A DNA stretch of 64,000 nucleotides from Budorcas taxicolor (GCF_023091745.1 NC_068926.1:64850001-64914000), one strand, 5' to 3'; counted from the stretch's first letter, positions 43,655-54,679 are shown. A program made the numbers and translations. Notes: generated from the sequence alone by a model not told the origin.

Positions 43655-43790
43655 ACCCTGAACTTGGTTTCTAAAGATCTGGGTTCAAGCTTGATTCCAC
43701 CACTCATTTCCTACGTTTTTTCTTTTCTCACATCACTTAACCACTCTGACCCTCCTCTGTCAGATGATGAAAGGACTATGAAGAGGGCTG
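43655..43790 (+). repeat. MIR
   Basis: GATCTGGGTTCAAGCTTGATTCC, CATCACTTAACCACTCTGACC. Confidence 0.7.
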
Positions 43791-43894
43791 CAATCACCAC
43801 CATGATAAATACAAAGGTAGTTCTATTTATTGATCCAATCACTTTACCATCTCCCAAGCCCTTCACAGTTTTCCAAGCCCGTCCCCGACCCTAT

Positions 43895-44040
43895 CATCTC
43901 ACACTCATTCATTCAACAAACATTCAGTAAGCACCACTATAAGCGAGCCAAGCTTCACGTTCTAGGCGCCGGGGAAACAACGGTCAAGGACACCAAGATC
44001 TCAGTCCTCACGGAACATATATTCCTGTGCGATAGGTCTT
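43895..44040 (-). repeat. L2-type 3' end
   Basis: CTCATTCATTCAACAAACATTCAG, CGCCGGGGAAACAACGGTC, CAGTCCTCACGGAAC. Confidence 0.65.
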
Positions 44041-44044
44041 GACT

Positions 44045-44262
44045 CGGGGGCGATGTTGCCCCCTTGCCCTGCCAGGGACATTGGTCAAAGTCTGGAGAGG
44101 CTTTTTTTTTAGGTTGTCACCTCCCAGGAAGGGGGGTACTACTGGCATCTAGAGGGTGGAGAGGCCAGGGATGCTACTAAAACATCCCAGAATGCCCAGG
44201 ACAGCTCCCAGCAACAAACAGTTATGTGGTCCAAAATGTCAACAGCTTCGAGGTTGAGGACA
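44045..44262 (-). mobile_element. MER5A
   Basis: GGGCGATGTTGCCCCCTTGCCC, TAGGTTGTCACCTCCCAGG, AACATCCCAGAATGCCCAGGAC, GAGGTTGAGGAC. A T run (44102-44110) interrupts it. Confidence 0.8.
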
Positions 44263-44519
44263 CCTTGTTCTTGAGGGAAGAAGCAGAGAGTAAACAAAAT
44301 AAACATGCCAATCACATGGTAGATTAGAGATGATAAGAGCTTTGGAGGAAAAGGGTGTGGGAAGCCAGGAACCGGGGTGACGGTGGCGAGGAAGGGCTGG
44401 ATTTACGCAGAGTTGCTTGTGGGGCAGCCGATGAAGCACGGGAGTCAAAGATGCCTCTGAGGCTCTTGGCCTGAGCATGAGGAAGCTTCAGTGAAGAGCC
44501 CTGCCCAACAGCCTCTTTC

Positions 44520-45225
44520 CAGCCATTCTTAACCCTTTCCCACCCCCCGCCTCCACTGTCAATTACTCCTCCACGCTTTATACAGCAGCCCAGGCAATCT
44601 TTCAATAGAAATTTGGAGCTTTCACTTCCCTTCTCCCTTCCCTTCCCACCCAGGTTTCCCAAATGCCAGGTGAGTGCCCCCCTAACTCTAAAGGTCATCC
44701 ATGACCTACCCCCCTCCCTTGGTCCTCTCCCCAACCCTACTCTTCTCTACCACCAGCCACAGTTCACCTGATTCACCTCTGAAAACAGGCCTCTAGCTCT
44801 CTTTCCCATCAGGAATACTGTCTTTCTCCCTCACCCACTCTCCAGCTCTGCCTGGCCCTACTCCTCCTGAAGGGCTTGGTTCAGATGCCACCTCCTGCAG
44901 GAAGCCTTCCTGGAAACACTCCACTGGTATGAGAGACCTCCTTTGGAACCCACACCTCCTGATGCACTGGTTTGTAATTGCCTACCTCCTCCACTGGACT
45001 GAGAGCTCTATGAGGTTGGTCATCAGAAGCATCCTGCTCACCACGGGCCAACCGTCCAGGTTTGCGGGGCAGTGAGGGGTTCCCGGGACACTTAGACGTT
45101 AAGTGCTTAAACTGGGAAAATCCCTGGCAAACCAAAACCAGCTGGTCACTCTCATCATATCCCTGATGCTTAGCAGAGTCCAGCAAAAAGTAAGTGCAAT
45201 TCATGTTTATTGAATGAATGGTAAG
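44520..45225 (+). repeat. L2 LINE fragment
   Basis: GCCACCTCCTGCAGGAAGCCTTCC, GGACTGAGAGCTCTATGAGG and the 3' end GTTTATTGAATGAATGG in L2 order; the left boundary is uncertain. Confidence 0.7.
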
Positions 45226-45356
45226 TAGGAGATTAATGAATATTTCCTAAAGAATGGATGAAGCTCATCATCAAGGGAGTTAATAACCCAAAACCATCAG
45301 CCAGGCTTCTGGAAGCATCTGGAAGACCTGATACATCCCGTGTTGAGCTCTAAAAG

Positions 45357-45562
45357 GGAAAGTCACTCAGTCACGTCCAACTCTTTACGACTGCATGGAC
45401 TGTAGCCCACCCAGACTCCTCTGTCTGTGGAATTTTCCAGACAGGAGAACTGGAGTGGGTTGCCATTCCCTTCTCTAGGGGATCTTCCCAACCCAGAGAT
45501 TGAACTGGAGTCTCCTGCATTGCAGGTGGGATCTTGACCATCTCAGCCACCAGGGGAGCCCT
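45357..45562 (-). mobile_element. Bov-tA SINE
   Basis: GTCACTCAGTCACGTCCAAC, GAGATTGAACTGGAGTC, AGCCACCAGGGGAGCCC. Confidence 0.93.
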
Positions 45563-46284
45563 CTCAAGCTCCAAGGACAAACACAAATCACGGTATTTCT
45601 GCTCTCTAGCTAAGGTTCAGGTTCAAGAGCAGGGCCCAGGACCACCCTCCTATCTGCACAGAAACGGAGGTCAGGATGGCTGGAAAAGATCTGGGGCAGT
45701 AAGTCTGCTGACCCAGTTCTCCTGGATGGGGGTCCAGCCCCTCCTCAGGGCCGGGCACTCAGCTGCCCCACCTCGGAGCCCCAGTCCTCATTCTGAGCTC
45801 TGCCCCAGCCATGTTATCTGACCCTCCATCCAGGACAGCTGATGCCCTGTCTTTCGGCAGCTTGCAAAACTAGAAACTTGAAAATGCTTCTCAGGTTTTG
45901 TTTTTCTCTTTCTTTCCTAGTTTCTTTCTTTTTTTTTCTTCTTCTGGGGCCATCAACCCTCACCCCATGCTTATCAAGTTCTGAGAAAAAGGGGATAATT
46001 ATGTTCTCCGGCCAGGTGGCCTCAATGCCAAAACAGAAAGCTACTGGGTTGTTTTTACACGTGTAAATTTGGAATCCTGGGGGCTTATAGGATAGAGAGG
46101 CACACCCCACGCCACTGAAAGTAGAGAAACCTTTGCTTAAACAGGATGACAGAGATGTTCTCTGTGCATAAACCAAGGCAGTGTGGTCTAGGTGGCATTT
46201 CCCCCCGAGAGGCAATTATCTGCGGTGGGTATAGGGGGGTCTTTCCATGAGATCTATGACCCACAGACAAAAGAAAACACAAAA
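45563..46284. other. Single-copy intronic stretch
   Basis: A pyrimidine-rich run lies at 45897-45947. No gene or repeat family recognised. Confidence 0.4.
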
Positions 46285-47105
46285 CAAAGAGGTACAATTT
46301 GATGAGTTATTGCAAAGTGAACACACACCCATGTAACCACCTTCCAGGGCCAGAAACGAAAGCTAGCTCCCCAAAGCCCCCTCTGTGCTCCTTTCTAATC
46401 ACCCCTCCCTCCTTCCTCACCCACGGTTGTGACCATCCTGACGATTTCTTCCTTGCTTTTCTTTATAATATTTTCACCTAAGCATGCATGCATTCCTAAA
46501 CTCTATAGCTTAGTTTCTATTTTGAGCTTTGTGTAATTCATATTGTATAGTATATGCCCTTTTGGGCTTCCTAGGTGGTGCAAGTGGTAAAGAATCTGCC
46601 AATGCAGGAGATATAATAGAAGTGAGTTTGATCCCTGAGTTGGGAAGATCCCCTGGAGGAGGGCGTGGCAACCCACTCTAGTGTTCTTGCCTGGTAAATG
46701 CCATGGACAGAGCCTGGTAGGCTACAGTTCATAGGGATCAGAAACAGCTGGACACAACTGAGTGACTTAGCAGGCATGCACACACATCTGTCCTTTTGTG
46801 TCTGGATTTTTTTGCTAGGCATTATTTGTGGCATGAAGCTGTAGCCAGTCCATTTTCACTGCTGTGTACTATTCCATGTTATGATGGGACCTCATTTTAT
46901 TTATCTATTCTACCATAATGGACACCTGGGTAGTTTCTGGCTTCTCATGCTTACAAATACTACATGTATAAAAAGAACACATATCCTCGTTTCTATTGAG
47001 TCTCTATCCCAAAGTACAATAGCAGATTAGAGGATGTATGTAATGTTGCACAGCAGTTTTTCAAAGCAGTTGTACTAATTCATAGTCCTACCAGCAGTAT
47101 CTGAG
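46285..47105 (-). mobile_element. Old L1 3' region, split by a Bov-tA
   Basis: AGTTATTGCAAAGTGAACACACACC and the GGGCCAGAAACG region before the SINE; TCACTGCTGTGTACTATTCCATG, TAATGGACACCTGGGTAG and TTCATAGTCCTACCAGCAG after it. Confidence 0.8.
46564..46785 (+). mobile_element. Bov-tA SINE nested in L1
   Basis: GGGCTTCCTAGGTGGTGCAAG, GTTTGATCCCTGAGTTGGG, CTGGACACAACTGAGTGAC. Confidence 0.92.
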
Positions 47106-47670
47106 GGTCCTAAGGGCTCTTTTTAAGTTTTGCTCTAAATATATGGCAGGCTTGGAGTGTGGGTGTAGGAAGAGATCTAACTGACTCCCCAAGTGGGCAG
47201 TTCTGGCAGAGCTGACACAGGTTAGTTAAATCATCACCCAGCACTGGACTCACAAACCCTGGAGGAAAGAGGTGGATCTGGGGAGGCACGCAATGGAGGA
47301 GATCTTATCTGGCCGAGGGGAACGCCACAGGAGTTCTCAGAAAGCATGCTTCACCCAAGACGCGAAGGTGGAGTTGCAATTAACCAGGTAAAGAAGGTTG
47401 GAGGCAGAGAGGGGCCCATGCTGGGCAGATAGCACAGCATCTGCAAAGGCCCTGAGGCTGGAAGGGAGCAACATGAGTCTAAGGAGCGTAGGAAACAAAG
47501 GCCCAGAGAGGCCCAGAAAGTCTCCTGAGGTGACGCAGCAAGTTAGCAGCAGAGATGGGTCTAGAGCCCATTGCTAAGGGGCCCTTGGTGCCCATGAGTT
47601 TCTGTGAATGCAGCTGGTTCCCGTAGAAGGTAGCGCCCCTCTCAAGAGCCAGGGCTGCCAGATGCCGGCA
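47106..47670. other. Single-copy intronic stretch
   Basis: Weak MIR-like words near 47500-47570 (AAGGCCCAGAGAGGCC). Otherwise unassigned. Confidence 0.4.
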
Positions 47671-47671
47671 C

Positions 47672-47808
47672 GCTAGAGTTCAAGTCTGAGCTCTGGCATC
47701 CCCTAGCTGTGTGACCTTGGGCAGATCCCTTCTCCTCTCAGAGCCTCAGTTTCCTCATTTGTAAATAAGGAGAATGATATAAGGCCACAAGCTTCAGGGC
47801 TGCTGTGG
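47672..47808 (+). repeat. MIR
   Basis: CCTAGCTGTGTGACCTTGGGC, AGAGCCTCAGTTTCCTCATTTG. Confidence 0.85.
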
Positions 47809-47809
47809 G

Positions 47810-48264
47810 CCAAAAAGGTCCATATAGTCAAAGCTATCATTTTTCCAGTAGTCATGTACAAATGTAAGAGTTGGACCAGAAAGAAGGCTGAGTGCCAAAG
47901 AACTGATGGTTTCAGACTGTGGTGCTGGAGAAGACTCTTGAGAGTCCCTTGGACACAGCAAGGAGATCAAACCAGTCAATCCTAAAGGAAATCAACCCTG
48001 AATATTCATCGGAAGGACTGATGCTGCAGCTGAAGCTCCAATACTTTGGCCACATGATGCAAAGAAGGCAACTCATTGGAAAAGACTCTGATGCTGGGAA
48101 AGACGACAGGAGGAGAAGGGGGCCACCGAGGATGAGAGGGTTGGATGGCATCACTGACTTAACGGACATGAGTTTGAGTGAACTCCGGGAGATGGTGATG
48201 GACAGGGAGGCCTGATGTGCTGCAGTCCATGGGGTCGCAAAGAGTCGGACACGACTGAGTGACT
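47810..48264 (+). mobile_element. BovB 3' part
   Basis: GTCCATATAGTCAAAGCTATC, GGTGCTGGAGAAGACTCTTGAG, CACGACTGAGTGACTGG; about 455 bp with a broken reading frame (piece 47919-48215). Confidence 0.93.
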
Positions 48265-48399
48265 GGACAGCAACCCACGCTTGGAAAGAGCCTTCCACAG
48301 AGAGGGTGTTAAACACAGACAAGTGTGTCTCTCATTTTCCCAGGTCACTGGGGCTGGAGTTGCACAGGAGGAGCTGAGGCTGGTGCGTGCCTGCCGTGT

Positions 48400-48542
48400 G
48401 ACCGACACCTCCTTAGGAGGCGGGAGCTCTGAGGACCTCCCCCCCAGGTTGCAGAAGAGAAAATCAAGGCTCAGAGAGGCAGAGTGATTTGCCCTCTGTC
48501 ACACAGCAGGAAGTGGGATGGGAGAGCCAGGATCCAACCCTC
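48400..48542 (-). repeat. MIR
   Basis: AGAAAATCAAGGCTCAGAGAGG, GTCACACAGCAGGAAGTGGG. Confidence 0.75.
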
Positions 48543-49384
48543 CCTCACATGGAGGGATGCAGCTGAATTACCTTCACAGCCTCTGCAGAGAAAGTTTTAT
48601 CCCAGGAAATCAATAGAGTGAAGCAGGAAATCAGAGAGAACATTAATAATCTCAGGCAGCAAAATGAACTGCTTCTAAGCGGCCGTTCGCACTGAAGACA
48701 TCCGCGGAGCCTGTTACAAATGGCGTGGCTCAGAATGAAAAGGAACTTCTGTGGGGACATCCAGGGGGACGCTGAAGGCGGGCGGCACACGACTCGATTC
48801 TGGAACAATGGGCTGGCGCGTCTTCCGAGGGCATCCCCAACACCAGCTCTCTGTGGTTCAGACAGAACAGGCTCCATGTCCCCCGTGTCGGGGAGACCTG
48901 GGTTTACAACAGAGGTCCAGCTGAGCCCACAGACACGCCTGTTTGCTCTGTCCTGTGTTTCAAAATTGCCTGAATTGGGTGACCAACATTTACAAGCAGG
49001 TAGAGGCTGTGCATAACACCTTAAAGACCATTGAGAGGCATGGGGAGACAGCTGGATGGGAGTGGGTGCTCCCTGTAGCTGGTGCCCCAGGTTTCTGCCC
49101 CTCCTAGGGGACCTGCCTGCCCCCGGCAGCATCTGTCACCCCTCCCTGCGTCCTTTGAGCCATCACCAGCTTTTAGCCGGTGAAGTGATCCATGACATGT
49201 GGTTTGTTAGGGAATGATGGCTTTTGGCAATCAAAACTGGAGGGGAATGGACAGGCCCAAGACTCCCAGGGGCCAGTGGGGTGCCGAGGCTGAGTCATCT
49301 GGTCATGGGCGTCTCCCATCACCCTCAGTACTCACAGAGCCCCTCCCTGGCCTATATTATCACAGGTCAATCACAGCACAGAAG
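48543..49384. other. Single-copy intronic stretch
   Basis: The part at 48545-48720 is a compact AT/GC-mixed block (CATTAATAATCTCAGGCAGC, AAGCGGCCGTTCGCAC) that could be a conserved element; the rest is unassigned. Confidence 0.4.
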
Positions 49385-49510
49385 TAGTAGAAATAGCATT
49401 GACTGTGTACACTGCATGCCGGGCTCAGCGCTAAGCACCTTGCCTGATCAGTATCACTTAATCTTCACCTCACAACAACCCTCTGAGGTGACAACAGTAG
49501 AAAGGTCATT
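49385..49510 (-). repeat. MIR
   Basis: GCATTGACTGTGTACACTGCATGCC, ATCACTTAATCTTCACCTCACAAC. Confidence 0.7.
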
Positions 49511-49720
49511 TTAGTGTGACCAGCATTTACTTCCTTTGCTCAGGTTAACTGGGTCCTGATTATCCTTTGGGGACCCATCCTGCTTCTGCTATTGGTCTTT
49601 GTGATTCAGGAAACCACAAGAGCTGATTCACAGCCTCCCCACCCAAGGAAGGTCCAAGGTGGCCATATGACCTCAATCTGACTGAACAGTATAGTCATTT
49701 TCTCTGATTTCAGGAAACCT

Positions 49721-49745
49721 GCTGCTGCTGCTAAGTCACTGTCAC
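49721..49745 (-). mobile_element. 25-bp micro-insertion of a BOV-A2 tail
   Basis: GCTGCTGCTGCTAAGTCACT is the (AGC)n 3' end of BOV-A2 in reverse. An exact 13-bp duplication, TTTCAGGAAACCT, flanks it at 49708-49720 and 49746-49758. Confidence 0.9.
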
Positions 49746-49758
49746 TTTCAGGAAACCT

Positions 49759-50170
49759 ACAAACTCTCAATTCCAGGACTAGTGGGAGGAGGGCTTGCGG
49801 CCGACACTATGTAATTATGGAGTTACTGGTAGGCATTTGTGCAAAAATGAAGATAGCCAGAGCCACCGGAGAAGGAAAGCCCACCACCGAGGAAAAGGAG
49901 AGTCAAGAGATCGGGAGGGGGAGAAAAGAGACACACTGGGAGGGAGGGAGAGAGAGCAAGTGAGAGAATGATATGTGATGCTATCAAACTCCTGGATCAA
50001 GCCAAATCTGAAGCTAGTTGCCAGTTACATGAAGCTATACAGTCCTCATTTGCCTGAGAATAAGAGTGTAATGATATTGAAGTCGGACTTTCTGTCAGTT
50101 ACAACCAGAAGGATCCAACGAATATAACTACTATCATTATTTCCACTTTACATATGAGTAGTGGGAAGCT
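49759..50170. other. Single-copy intronic stretch
   Basis: A purine-rich run lies at 49860-49970. No repeat family recognised. Confidence 0.4.
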
Positions 50171-50171
50171 A

Positions 50172-50385
50172 GGGCTTCCCAGGTGGTGCTAAAGAACTCA
50201 TCTTCCAATGCAGTGGGCATAAGAGACCCAGGTTCAATCCCTGGGCCAGGAAGATCCCCTGTAGGAGGGCATGGCGACCCACTCCAGTATTCTTGCCTGG
50301 AGAATCCTACGGACAGAGGAGCCTGGTGGGCTACAGTCTAAGGGGTCCCAGAATCAGACACGACAGAAGCAACTTAGCATGCATG
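50172..50385 (+). mobile_element. Bov-tA SINE
   Basis: GGGCTTCCCAGGTGGTGCTAAAG, GGTTCAATCCCTGGGCC, CAGACACGACAGAAGCAAC; GAAGCTA on both sides may be the target duplication. Confidence 0.93.
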
Positions 50386-50511
50386 TACGCAGTTAGAAGC
50401 TAATTGAAATGAATTACCTGAGGTCACACAGCTGTGAATTCGCAGCGCTTGGATTCGAGCAACTTTTGCCCTGAACCTGAAGCTGTTAGGTCAGAACTCT
50501 CGGTCTTTTAT

Positions 50512-50783
50512 CCGGAGAAGGCAGCGGCACCCACTCCAGTACTCTCGCCTGGAAATTCCCATGGGCGGAGGAGCCTGGTGGGCTGCAGTCCATGGGGTCG
50601 CGAAAAGTCAGACACAACTGAACGACTTCACTTTCACTTTTCACTTTCCTGCATTGGAGAAGGAAATGGCAACCCACTCCAGTGTTCTTGCCTGGAGAAT
50701 CCCAGGGACGGGGGAGCCTGGTCTGCTGCCGTCTATGGGGTCGCACAGGGTTGGACACGACTGAAGCGACTTGGCGGCAGCAG
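50512..50783 (+). mobile_element. BOV-A2 SINE, complete, with duplication
   Basis: Two Bov-A monomers joined by TTTCACTTTTCACTTTCCTGC, ending GGCGGCAGCAG. CTC(G/A)GTCTTTTAT at 50499-50511 and 50784-50796 (12 of 13) is the target duplication. Confidence 0.95.
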
Positions 50784-50802
50784 CTCAGTCTTTTATAGGG
50801 CT

Positions 50803-50822
50803 GTCTCTCTCTCTCTCTCTCT
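50803..50822. repeat. (CT)n microsatellite
   Basis: About ten CT units. Confidence 0.9.
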
Positions 50823-50824
50823 AG

Positions 50825-51235
50825 GGGCCAAGAGTTGGGAATTTTAGAAGCATCCTATGTGTGGAGCAGCTGGTACATTCTGGTGATTTGGGGGAGGCCA
50901 GGAAGGGCTGAGGAGAGGCTGCATCAAAATGAAACATATAATTATTATTTAAATCAGTTCAGATACAGAAGGAGAAAAGTCAGAGCTTTCTGTGGCATTT
51001 CCCCCCTCCCCCCATGCCGTTTTTAATTCTATCTTATCAGAACACAGCTGGGATTTGTTTTTCAAAAGGAAAAACTCCTTTAATTAAAAAAAAAAATTCT
51101 CTGATAAAAGTGAAAATAGCCCACAGCCCGTCAGGTGACAATGGAAGGGAGACAGGGCGTTTTAGCAACTTAAAGCAGATTAAAAAACTAATTTGTTGAC
51201 TCTTTTTTGCCAAGCCTACCTCTCCCCTGGAAAGC
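50825..51235. other. AT-rich single-copy stretch, candidate conserved element
   Basis: The 51025-51220 part holds TTTAATTAAAA, TTATCAG/CTGATAA GATA-type motifs on both strands and ACTAATTTG, and is clearly more AT-rich than flanking DNA. No repeat match. Confidence 0.45.
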
Positions 51236-51239
51236 TGTG

Positions 51240-51800
51240 TGTTTTGCATAATGAAGCTGAAATCCTGAAATCGCTGCAGTAGGCCCAGCTCCCTCTTTGT
51301 GGGCATTTCAATGGGCTCCCACCTCATGTGGGGGTGCAGTTTCTTCTTATTGCTCTGGCTGGGGTTTAATAGAATCATTTCACTCCCTGTACTTAAAATC
51401 TGTCCAAGGCCTCCCACTGCTGGAAGGATAGAGAGCAGAGCACTCACGGGGCTGGCGAGGCCCTGAGAATGGTCCACTTGGCTGTGTGCCAGCTCTTTCC
51501 TAGTCTGGAAGTGCGTCCGTGTCTTTGATTCATGCAGCTGTCCTCACCTCAGGGCCTTTGCACGTGCTGGCTCTCCTATCTTCCCAGCCTTCTCCACCTG
51601 GTCAATCCTCTTCATCCTTCAGAGCCAGGCTCTGTTTTTTTTCTCTCTCTCAAGGAAGTCTTCCATTTCAGAGGCCCTAAATTCTGGCAGTTACTTCAAG
51701 TTGTAATTATATGCAGGTTGGGGTCTTGTTTTTCTCCTCACTTTCTCCACAAGGTCTGGCATACAGTAGGTGCTCAATAAAAATCTGTCAAACAGACCAG
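51240..51800 (+). repeat. L2 LINE fragment
   Basis: CAGGGCCTTTGCACGTGCTGG, TTCATCCTTCAGAGCCAGG and GTCTGGCATACAGTAGGTGCTCAATAAA, ending in L2 3' order. Confidence 0.8.
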
Positions 51801-51984
51801 TGGGTGAACCTTGATGAAAGGGAGTGCATGGTGCCAGCATCCCACGGGTTCCTCAACACCTCAGGTCTTCCCTTTGCTGCGTGCAAAGCCCCAGTCCACA
51901 TTCTCCCAGCTTGTTTTCACACTCTCCTTGCACACCCACTTTTGGGTGTGCATAGTGCTCTGGGGGTGAGACCATGTTGTATGG

Positions 51985-52035
51985 GGAAGAGAACATGGGC
52001 TCTAGGGTCAGATCTTTGGTTCCAATCTTAGCCTC
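51985..52035 (+). repeat. MIR head fragment
   Basis: GAACATGGGCTCTAGGGTCAG, TTCCAATCTTAGCC. Confidence 0.55.
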
Positions 52036-52045
52036 TCCAGACTTT

Positions 52046-52318
52046 AGGAAAAAAGTTTTTTTTTAATTTATTTCTTCATCTTTGGGTGCACTGGGTCTTC
52101 ATTGCTACGCCCAGGCCTTCTCTAGTCTCAGGGCATAGGTTTCTGCTTGCAGTGGCTTCTCCTGTTGTGCAGCGTGGGCTTTAGCGTGCATGGACTCAGT
52201 AGCTGTGGCCCATGGGCTTAACTGCCCTGCAGCATGAGGAATCTTTCCAGACCAGGGACTGAACCCGTGTCCCCTGCATTGGCAGGTGGATTCCTATCCA
52301 CTGGATCACCAGGGAAGT
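52046..52318 (-). mobile_element. CHR-type SINE (long form)
   Basis: T-rich start, CATCTTTGGGTGCACTGGGTC, CCATGGGCTTAACTGCCC, GGATCACCAGGGAAGTCC. CTCTCCAGACTTT (52033-52045) and CTCTCTAGACTTT (52320-52332) mark the target duplication. Confidence 0.92.
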
Positions 52319-52368
52319 CCTCTCTAGACTTTCACTTATTTACTTCGCTTTCATCCTGCCAAAATCTG

Positions 52369-52490
52369 TTGTTGTTGTTGTTCAGCCGTGTCTGACTCTT
52401 TGCCACCCCATAGACTGCAGCACGCCAGGCTTCCCTGTCCTTCACTGTCTCCTGGAGTTGGCTCAGACTTCTTTGCATTAAGTCGGCGAT
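52369..52490 (-). mobile_element. BovB 3' end fragment
   Basis: (TTG)n, GCAGCACGCCAGGCTTCCC, TTCACTGTCTCCTGGAGTTGG. Confidence 0.9.
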
Positions 52491-52960
52491 GTCATACACA
52501 CATAAAATTTCCTACAGTAACCATTTTAAGTGTGCAGTTCAGTGGTGTTAAGGACATTCACAGCGTCGTGCAACCGTCACCACCGTCCATCTCTAGAACA
52601 GTCATGTTCCCAAACGGAAACTCGATCCCGTTAAACACCAACTCCCCATTTCTCCCCTCCCCCAGCCCCCGGAGACCACCATTCTACTTCCTGTCTCTCT
52701 GAATCTGACTATTTTAAGAAAGTCAAAGTGGAACAATGCAGTGTTTGTCCTATTGTATCTGGCTTATTTCACTTAGCATAAACATCCTTGAGGTTCATCC
52801 TTGTTGTGGTGTGTGTTAGAATTTTGCTCCGCTTTAAGGCTAAGTAATATTCCACGGCATGGATGGAGCATACTTTATCCCATGTCGATGGACACTTGGG
52901 TTGCTTCCACCTGTCTGCCATTGTGAATAAAGATGCTGTGAACGTGGCTATACTCCTTAC
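52491..52960 (-). mobile_element. L1 3' UTR region, reverse
   Basis: CATTTTAAGTGTGCAGTTCAG, GGCTTATTTCACTTAGCATAA, AAGTAATATTCCACGGCATGG, CACTTGGGTTGCTTCCACC. Confidence 0.85.
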
Positions 52961-53388
52961 CTGAGAAAGAGGGTAAATGAGCATTTTCCTTGGAGGGATG
53001 TTGTAAGGATCAATGAGTGTGCCCTGCACAGGGCACATTTCCTGGCACATCAAAAGCACCCGTATTGGTCAGGGACCAGCGGGTAACAGCTCACCCCAAT
53101 GGGGTGACCAAGCACACTTACAATGGAGGGCAGAGTGTAGAGAAGCCACCAGGGGTGGGGAGTGCAGCACCCAGGGCCTGGCAGCAGAGGAAGACCATGC
53201 CCACCCCCAGACCAGAAGAGGTAGGGGAGGAAGGCTCCTCGACGCAGAGGACCCCGACAGGGGCTGTTAGAAGACACCACCTCCACACCTGCTGTGTTTC
53301 CCTCACTGAACTCATCACTATTTAAATTTAAGCTGTTCAGTTATTTATTTATGCATTGCTGTTCTGACTCCCATTCCTGGAATCAACC
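52961..53388. other. Single-copy intronic stretch
   Basis: No repeat or gene recognised. Confidence 0.4.
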
Positions 53389-53389
53389 C

Positions 53390-53535
53390 CCCAGGACAGC
53401 AGGGCCTCTGTCTGTTTGCTCAACACTTCATCTTCAGGACCTAGACAGACCTAGGTACATGGTCGATGCTCAGGAAATACTCAAGCCTGGTGCACCTAAG
53501 CACTCAATAAATATGTATTGAATCAATGAATGGGG
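53390..53535 (+). repeat. L2 3' end
   Basis: ATCTTCAGGACCTAGACAGACC, GCACTCAATAAATATGTATTG. Confidence 0.75.
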
Positions 53536-53587
53536 AATGATTCATTTGTTTTTTTCCACCGTGGTATCCAAATAAAGAAAAAGAAGT

Positions 53588-53761
53588 GAAAATGTTAGTT
53601 GCTCAGTTGTGGCTGACTCTTTGACCCCATGGACTGTAGCCTGCCAGGTTCCTCTGTCCATGGGATTCTCCAGGCAAGAATGCTGGCGTGGGTTGCCATG
53701 CTCTCTCGGTCGGGATCTTCCTGACCCAGGGATCAAACTGTCTGAGCCATCAGGGAAGCCT
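53588..53761 (-). mobile_element. Bov-tA SINE, truncated head
   Basis: GTTGCTCAGTTGTGGCTGAC, GGGATCAAACTGTCTGAGCC, CAGGGAAGCC; the head lacks about 30 bp. Confidence 0.9.
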
Positions 53762-53764
53762 GGG

Positions 53765-54420
53765 AGCCAAATAACTACTCTCCAAAGATATCCGTGTCCT
53801 AATTCCTTGAACCTATGGTGATGTTGCCCTACATAGTAAAAGGGGCTTTGCAGATACGAGTAAGTTAAAGATCTTGAGATGGGAAGATTATCTTGGATTA
53901 TCTGAGGGGGCCCAATGCCATCTAATAAGGTGGTGGTGGTGGTTTAGCCGCTAAGTCGTGTCTGACTCTTGCGACCCCAGGGACTGTAGCCCGCCAGGCT
54001 CCCCTGTCCATGGGGTTTTCCAGGCAAGAATACTGGAGTGGATTGCCATTTCCTTCTCCAGGGGAACTTCCTGACCCAGGAATCAAAGCCGGGTCTCCTG
54101 CACTGCATGCAGATTCTTTACGGACTGAGCTACGAGAGAAGCGCATCTAATAAGGGAGGCAGGGAACTCAGAAGTCAGAGATGGAGACATGACCATGCAG
54201 GCGGAGGTCAGAGTGACGTGGGGCTACCAGCCTCTGAATGTGGGCAGCCTCCAGGCCATAGCAAAGGCATGGAAATGTTCCTCCCCTTGAGAGTCCAGTA
54301 GGAACAGAGCCCTGCTGACCCATTCTAGGTTTCTAATCCCTAGCAATGAGAATAAGTTCACATTGTTTTAAGTGCCTGTACTTGTGGTCATTTGTTGCAG
54401 CAGCAGTAAGAAATGAATAC
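53765..54420 (+). mobile_element. MLT1-type (MaLR) LTR, split by a Bov-tA
   Basis: AAAGATATCCGTGTCCTAATTCC, GGGGCTTTGCAGATACGAG, GGATTATCTGAGGGGGCCC before the SINE; GGCTACCAGCCTCTGAATG and GTGGTCATTTGTTGCAGC after it. Confidence 0.85.
53931..54143 (-). mobile_element. Bov-tA SINE nested in MLT1
   Basis: An exact 12-bp duplication, CATCTAATAAGG, lies at 53919-53930 and 54144-54155, fixing the insert limits; (TGG)n at the left is its tail. Confidence 0.96.
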
Positions 54421-54474
54421 GCTCACATGCGAAAGCAGCGTGGGATCTAAGGGACTGTGGCCCTGTCACAGGTC

Positions 54475-54665
54475 AGGATGTAGAAGGCCCAGGTTCTGAC
54501 CTCAGCTCTGTCACCAACCCTGTGCAACCTCGGCCAAAGTCCCCTTTCACAATGCCCAGGGCTGACGGGCTGAGCTTACTTAGTAAATACTCATCACAAC
54601 TCTGGGAGAAGGCACTGTCATTATCATTGCCATATTACAGATGAGCAAACTGAGGCACATGCCGT
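54475..54665. repeat. Two MIR fragments in opposite orientation
   Basis: Forward: CCCAGGTTCTGACCTCAGCTC (54488). Reverse: CATATTACAGATGAGCAAACTGAGG (54631). Confidence 0.65.
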
Positions 54666-54679
54666 CCTTATGTTATTTC

